A stretch of DNA of 64,000 bases from Phytoseiulus persimilis (Eukaryota; Arthropoda; Arachnida; Mesostigmata; Phytoseiidae). The stretch lies in assembly GCA_037576195.1 (NCBI GenBank), contig CM075101.1, forward strand, positions 9,858,001 to 9,922,000, written 5' to 3'. Position 1 is the first letter of the stretch. Each line of letters opens with the position of its first letter. The notes beneath the pieces were generated by a model. That model was not told where the DNA came from. It was given only the letters and a program-made list of their open reading frames with translations, and did not search any database. The position numbers and the translations under genes are program-made. Shown one piece after another: positions 60,587 to 64,000 of the stretch.

Positions 60587-63500
60587 CTAACTATTCAGAG
60601 GAATTCCTTTCGGAATCATTTTCTGAGCTTCTTGCATTTTGTCGCCTAGACGGCGGGCAACTCCCTGGCTCTGAGCTCGAACTCGGATTTGGCCCTCGAG
60701 ATCTCCCTCAGCATTGCGGATCAACGAAACATTTGCGACGGCTTCTTCCTCGAAAAGGGATCTGGTGTAGAAATTCGCGGCCACGAATCCGCAATCATTC
60801 TTCAGAATCGCATCATCAGTCAGGATTCCCATTCGAACAGATCTAGCCATGTGGTTGATGAACAGGCGCATATCCTTGATGGGGGTTTTCACCATAACCT
60901 CAATGAACAATGAATCTCGTGAGCGTCATGGACATAGAAGAGCTTCACCGCGATTAGGCTCAGCCACAGTCGGAAATGTATCGCTCCTACTGATATTAGA
61001 TTAGCAGCAAAACGAACAGAGGAATATTCTCTCGATGAAAGAAGCTGAACTGTGTTACTCACCGTATTTTCCCATTCGAGAATTGCCCAAGACCGACGGA
61101 ATTCAGCGTCACTACATTTTTTCGGGACCAAAAAGTCCACAATATTCACCTGTATATCGTTTAAAGCTACAATGTGCCTGTCTGCGGTTGATCCCTGCGG
61201 ACAACACAGAACTTGGTTGAAATGAGAAACGTTCCCGCGAATAATCATAGAAATTGGAAATACCAGCAACTCCATGATGATAACGGCCACGATCTACAAT
61301 TGGAAAACTCACTCTTATGTCGTAAGCTATTGTTCCGAAGATGAGACCACTCTCAGCTCCGCTGACTTCGATGATTGCTCTCAGAGTAGTGAAATCTTTC
61401 GGAGCTAAAATCACAGGAGCAGGTTTTTCTGTCACACCCTGATTCCTTCGACCCCAAACACACAGTTCGAGAGTGCAGTTTTGAAGTGTGTCATCAGTTT
61501 GATTCACAACTAAAACGTCCAGCTCGAGGCTATATGAGGTCACTGTGATATAGGCTTCGGCATACACAGGATCGCTTCTTCCGGTGAGCTGGCGCACCTG
61601 TGAATTGCATCAGATATTTCAGTCTCCGTCAATCATAACCATAACGTGCATCCAACTGCGCTAAATGGATGCCACAGAGTCTCCGAATGATTCTGCATTC
61701 CTCAAGACCAACCTTCGAGAGTAACGTATTGTCGAACAGTCCTTTGGGAGTGACCGAACTTCCTTTCACAGCCACTTGTAGGGATTCTTTCAAAATATCC
61801 TAGAATATGACGTACTATCATGAGTACCGCTCTGGTGACCACTTTTCGATTGAAAGCACGCATTGCGAGTATCGAACCTTTGAATCAGCGTTTCGTCCGC
61901 GAGGACTGAGTATACCGAACACGATCGGCTCGTCGACTTGCTCCTCTTTGTGAACCTTTTTCTCGGGAAGTTTCAAAGAGATTGTTCTTTTGCTGTTCGC
62001 CCTATCAGTTTTCAGCATTTGTTGAAGCGCTTGTCTGGTGATGCCGCAATCCAAGCCGGAGCACTGGAGGGAAAAGACTCAGATATTCAGGAGGCTCTTG
62101 GTTGCCAAACCAATCGCGAGCGGACTCACAACTGCCTCCGAGCAGGAATTTGCTGCCCGGAAAGGTAAATCGGGTGGCACCTTGAGGAGCATCGTTATGC
62201 ACTGGTGCAGTCGGCGACGATCATCATCTGTGGCGGCAGATTTCACATGGATCCCATCTTTGATGGAGTCCGCCAACCTGAGGCATGAGGTCACAATTAT
62301 AAGAGACTCCGCACGAACTCTGTATCCCCGAGAATCCTTCGGCATTCTCGCTGAAACTTTCGTCAGTGCTCCACAAACACCGGCGGCAAGGAAGAATTTG
62401 CCATTGATAAGATGCTCCCGCAACGGGAATTCAGATTTTCTCGTCGGAGTATCTGGAAGAAACGAATCGTGATGAGCGCCGAGGAGGGAGAGGAAAATAT
62501 ATATCTCGAAACAAATCTTTGAGCTGAGTTGTCAGGAGAGTAAATCCGATAAAAATTCAGTTCACGGAACCGTTAGGTCTGCCTGCGAGCCGACATCATT
62601 TGTCGCCCTCTCCTATTCCCTCAGAACGTTGTCAGAGGACCCCTCCCCGGAAACATCCTGGGTTGGCCTCTGGGCGCACGTTGGAAAAAAAAGGGAGCAA
62701 ACTGCAGAAGCTCACCTTGTTTGTCACTGAACGCATATTGAGTAGCATACGTCCCGTCCGCTGTGACTTTATTGCTTGCACTGGAACTCGGTGTTTCCGT
62801 GATTCCGTTGCTTTTGCCTTCACCGTTCTCCAGTCTTCCAGGGGACTTGAACTCCACCACTCTGAGCGGGAGCTGCCGAGTATGAATGGATCATTACCTT
62901 CAAGTGGATTCGGCGTCCACGAAAATGAGTTTTCGTGGTATCGCAGACCTCTCCTACAGGCCCGTCGATAGCCTTTCAGCAATTCTTACCTCACCAATAC
63001 TGGACTTAACGGCGTCAAGGAATTGTTCAATCTGATCCGGCTCGACGCAGAATTCTCCCAGAAGCCAAGAAGCCTGTCGCAAGACTTCCGCATCATCCAA
63101 AAGGTGGAAAGACTGTATGATTTCAGCAAGCGTTTCTTCGCTCGCTGTAGGGTAGCGCGACAGAGTTTCGCGCAAAAAACGCAGAACTGTCAGGGCCAGT
63201 GAAGGCGTGTCGGACCAGACGAGTTCCACGAGCTAGGGACGAGATCAATGACCAAGTTCAGATCGATGAGGGACAAGAAGGGATAGCATCATGTTTCCGG
63301 AATCCATCGAGGAATCTCACTCACACAGGAAACTATAGAAGAAGCGGTTTGCGGGAAGTTTTTCACGCATTGGTGCAGCGTCTCGACAATCATTTCACGG
63401 CAGGCGACCGCTGTCTGAGTCGCACGAAGTTGCTTCTTGAGTATGGCTACATAATCCTTGACGGTGCTCGACGTCACCAGTTGCAGGCTCAACTCGAGAA

Positions 63501-64000
63501 CTTGTTGCTGTACTTGAGAATCGTTTGCGTTCATCAGAATCCGCAGGAGATCCAGAACCTGTGAAGAGAAAAATTCTGGAAATATAGGCGTGGGACAGCA
63601 TATCCACACGACCGAGGTTCAAGCAACTCTCTCTGTTGCCGGGAGCGAGCTGCGATCGAATCTGCTCACTCACTTTGTGGGACAGGGCTTGAGGACGTTC
63701 ATCACAGAGATTTTTCAGCTTGGAAAGGACGATGAGTTTCACATTATTATCCGCCTCCGTCACCGCCAGATCGATGTACACTCTCGCGGCTGTATCCGAA
63801 GCCTTCTGACTTGTAGAAAGAGTCGTGAAGGTCCACGCAGCTTCCAAACGGACGGCGGCAGCTTTGGAGATGGTGAGGTAATACACGGGTGAGAGTAGCC
63901 TCCAGCTGAAAAACGCGGAGTGGTACGGCTCACGCGGCATGAATTGCGAATCTCAAAGTCCGAAGAGACTAAAGGTATAGATCCTGGCAGGTATACGAAC
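60587..64000 (-). CDS. COPB1: coatomer subunit beta (beta-COP), 5' end outside the window
   Basis: Subunit of the COPI coat for Golgi-to-ER and intra-Golgi vesicle traffic, on the cytosolic face of the Golgi. Exons on minus: about 63912-63674 (AAAVRLEAAWTFTTLS, EADNNVKLIVLSKLKNLCDE), 63558-63325 (VLDLLRILMNANDSQVQQQV), 63232-62990 (LRQASWLLGEFCVEPDQIEQ), 62872-62716 (TADGTYATQYAFSD), 62452-62181 (GALTKVSARMPK ... TDDDRRRL), 62063-61878 (EEQVDEPIVFGIL), 61800-61713, 61597-61313 (RSDPVYAEAY, LDVLVVNQTDDTLQNCTLEL), 61194-61063 (CSDAEFRRSWAILEWENT) and 60898-60587 (NDCGFVAANFYTRSLFEEEA ... RVRAQSQGVARRLGDK). Helical repeats come first, then the appendage domain. The exon at 61800 has one extra base near 61740; otherwise all phases agree. 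The upstream third of the protein continues past the window edge. Confidence 0.95.
61313..61597 (-). CDS. COPB1: COPB1 exon: start of beta-COP appendage domain
   Basis: A 285-base exon, exactly 95 codons, acceptor aattcacag and donor AGA|gtgagt. It contains the highly conserved RSDPVYAEAY and LDVLVVNQTDDTLQNCTLEL, then the beta-sandwich strands ending IFGTIAYDIR. Frame intact. Confidence 0.93.

Overview
This is eukaryotic, and almost certainly animal, nuclear DNA. Genes are split into short exons by many introns of roughly 50 to 250 bases with GT-AG ends. The recognisable proteins are animal orthologs: a Pax6 of the twin-of-eyeless type, a BLM-type RecQ helicase, the U2 snRNP protein SF3B6 (p14), coatomer beta (COPB1), and a WDR43/UTP5-like ribosome-biogenesis protein. 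The toy-like Pax6 paired domain, compact introns, balanced GC content and a BEL/Pao retroelement suggest an arthropod. A chelicerate such as a predatory mite is my guess, not something the sequence proves.

Layout. 0-9 kb: small unrecognised genes, mostly minus strand; two of them (168-827 and 4700-5248) encode related proteins. 9.2-14.9 kb: plus-strand BLM/RecQ helicase with Walker A, DEAH, helicase C and RQC regions, carrying many single-base indels. 15.8-16.1 kb: a possible coiled-coil gene. 18.86-27.96 kb: minus-strand Pax6, read through ten exons, with a 3.4 kb intron that holds a polypyrimidine tract and a perfect hairpin. 28-45 kb: mostly no recognisable gene; a few unsupported or hypothetical ORFs, microsatellites and a short minisatellite. 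45.25-46.25 kb: a 1 kb non-autonomous foldback-type transposon. 46.7-47.7 kb: weak traces of a LINE. 49.2-58.1 kb: a minus-strand WDR43/UTP5-like gene, split by a 7.4 kb transposon. 58.37-59.12 kb: SF3B6 on plus. 59.4-60.3 kb: a small TA-flanked inverted-repeat element. 60.59-64.0 kb: the 3' two thirds of COPB1 on minus, running off the window.

The most unusual object is at 50180-57620. It is a foldback-like element bounded by a perfect 8-bp direct repeat (GATATACA). Its two inverted arms are built from a tandem repeat of about 173 bp: about 3 copies on the left and about 21 on the right, the latter with an 872-bp higher-order period. Between the arms lie a decayed BEL/Pao pol region without LTRs (minus) and an unidentified plus-strand ORF. 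It sits inside what reads as a coding exon of the WDR43-like gene.

A second theme is frame breaks. BLM, the Pax6 homeobox and one COPB1 exon are each broken by one-base indels, often in homopolymers, while splice sites and protein similarity are preserved. Sequence or assembly error explains this better than gene death, so coding coordinates in the first 28 kb are approximate.
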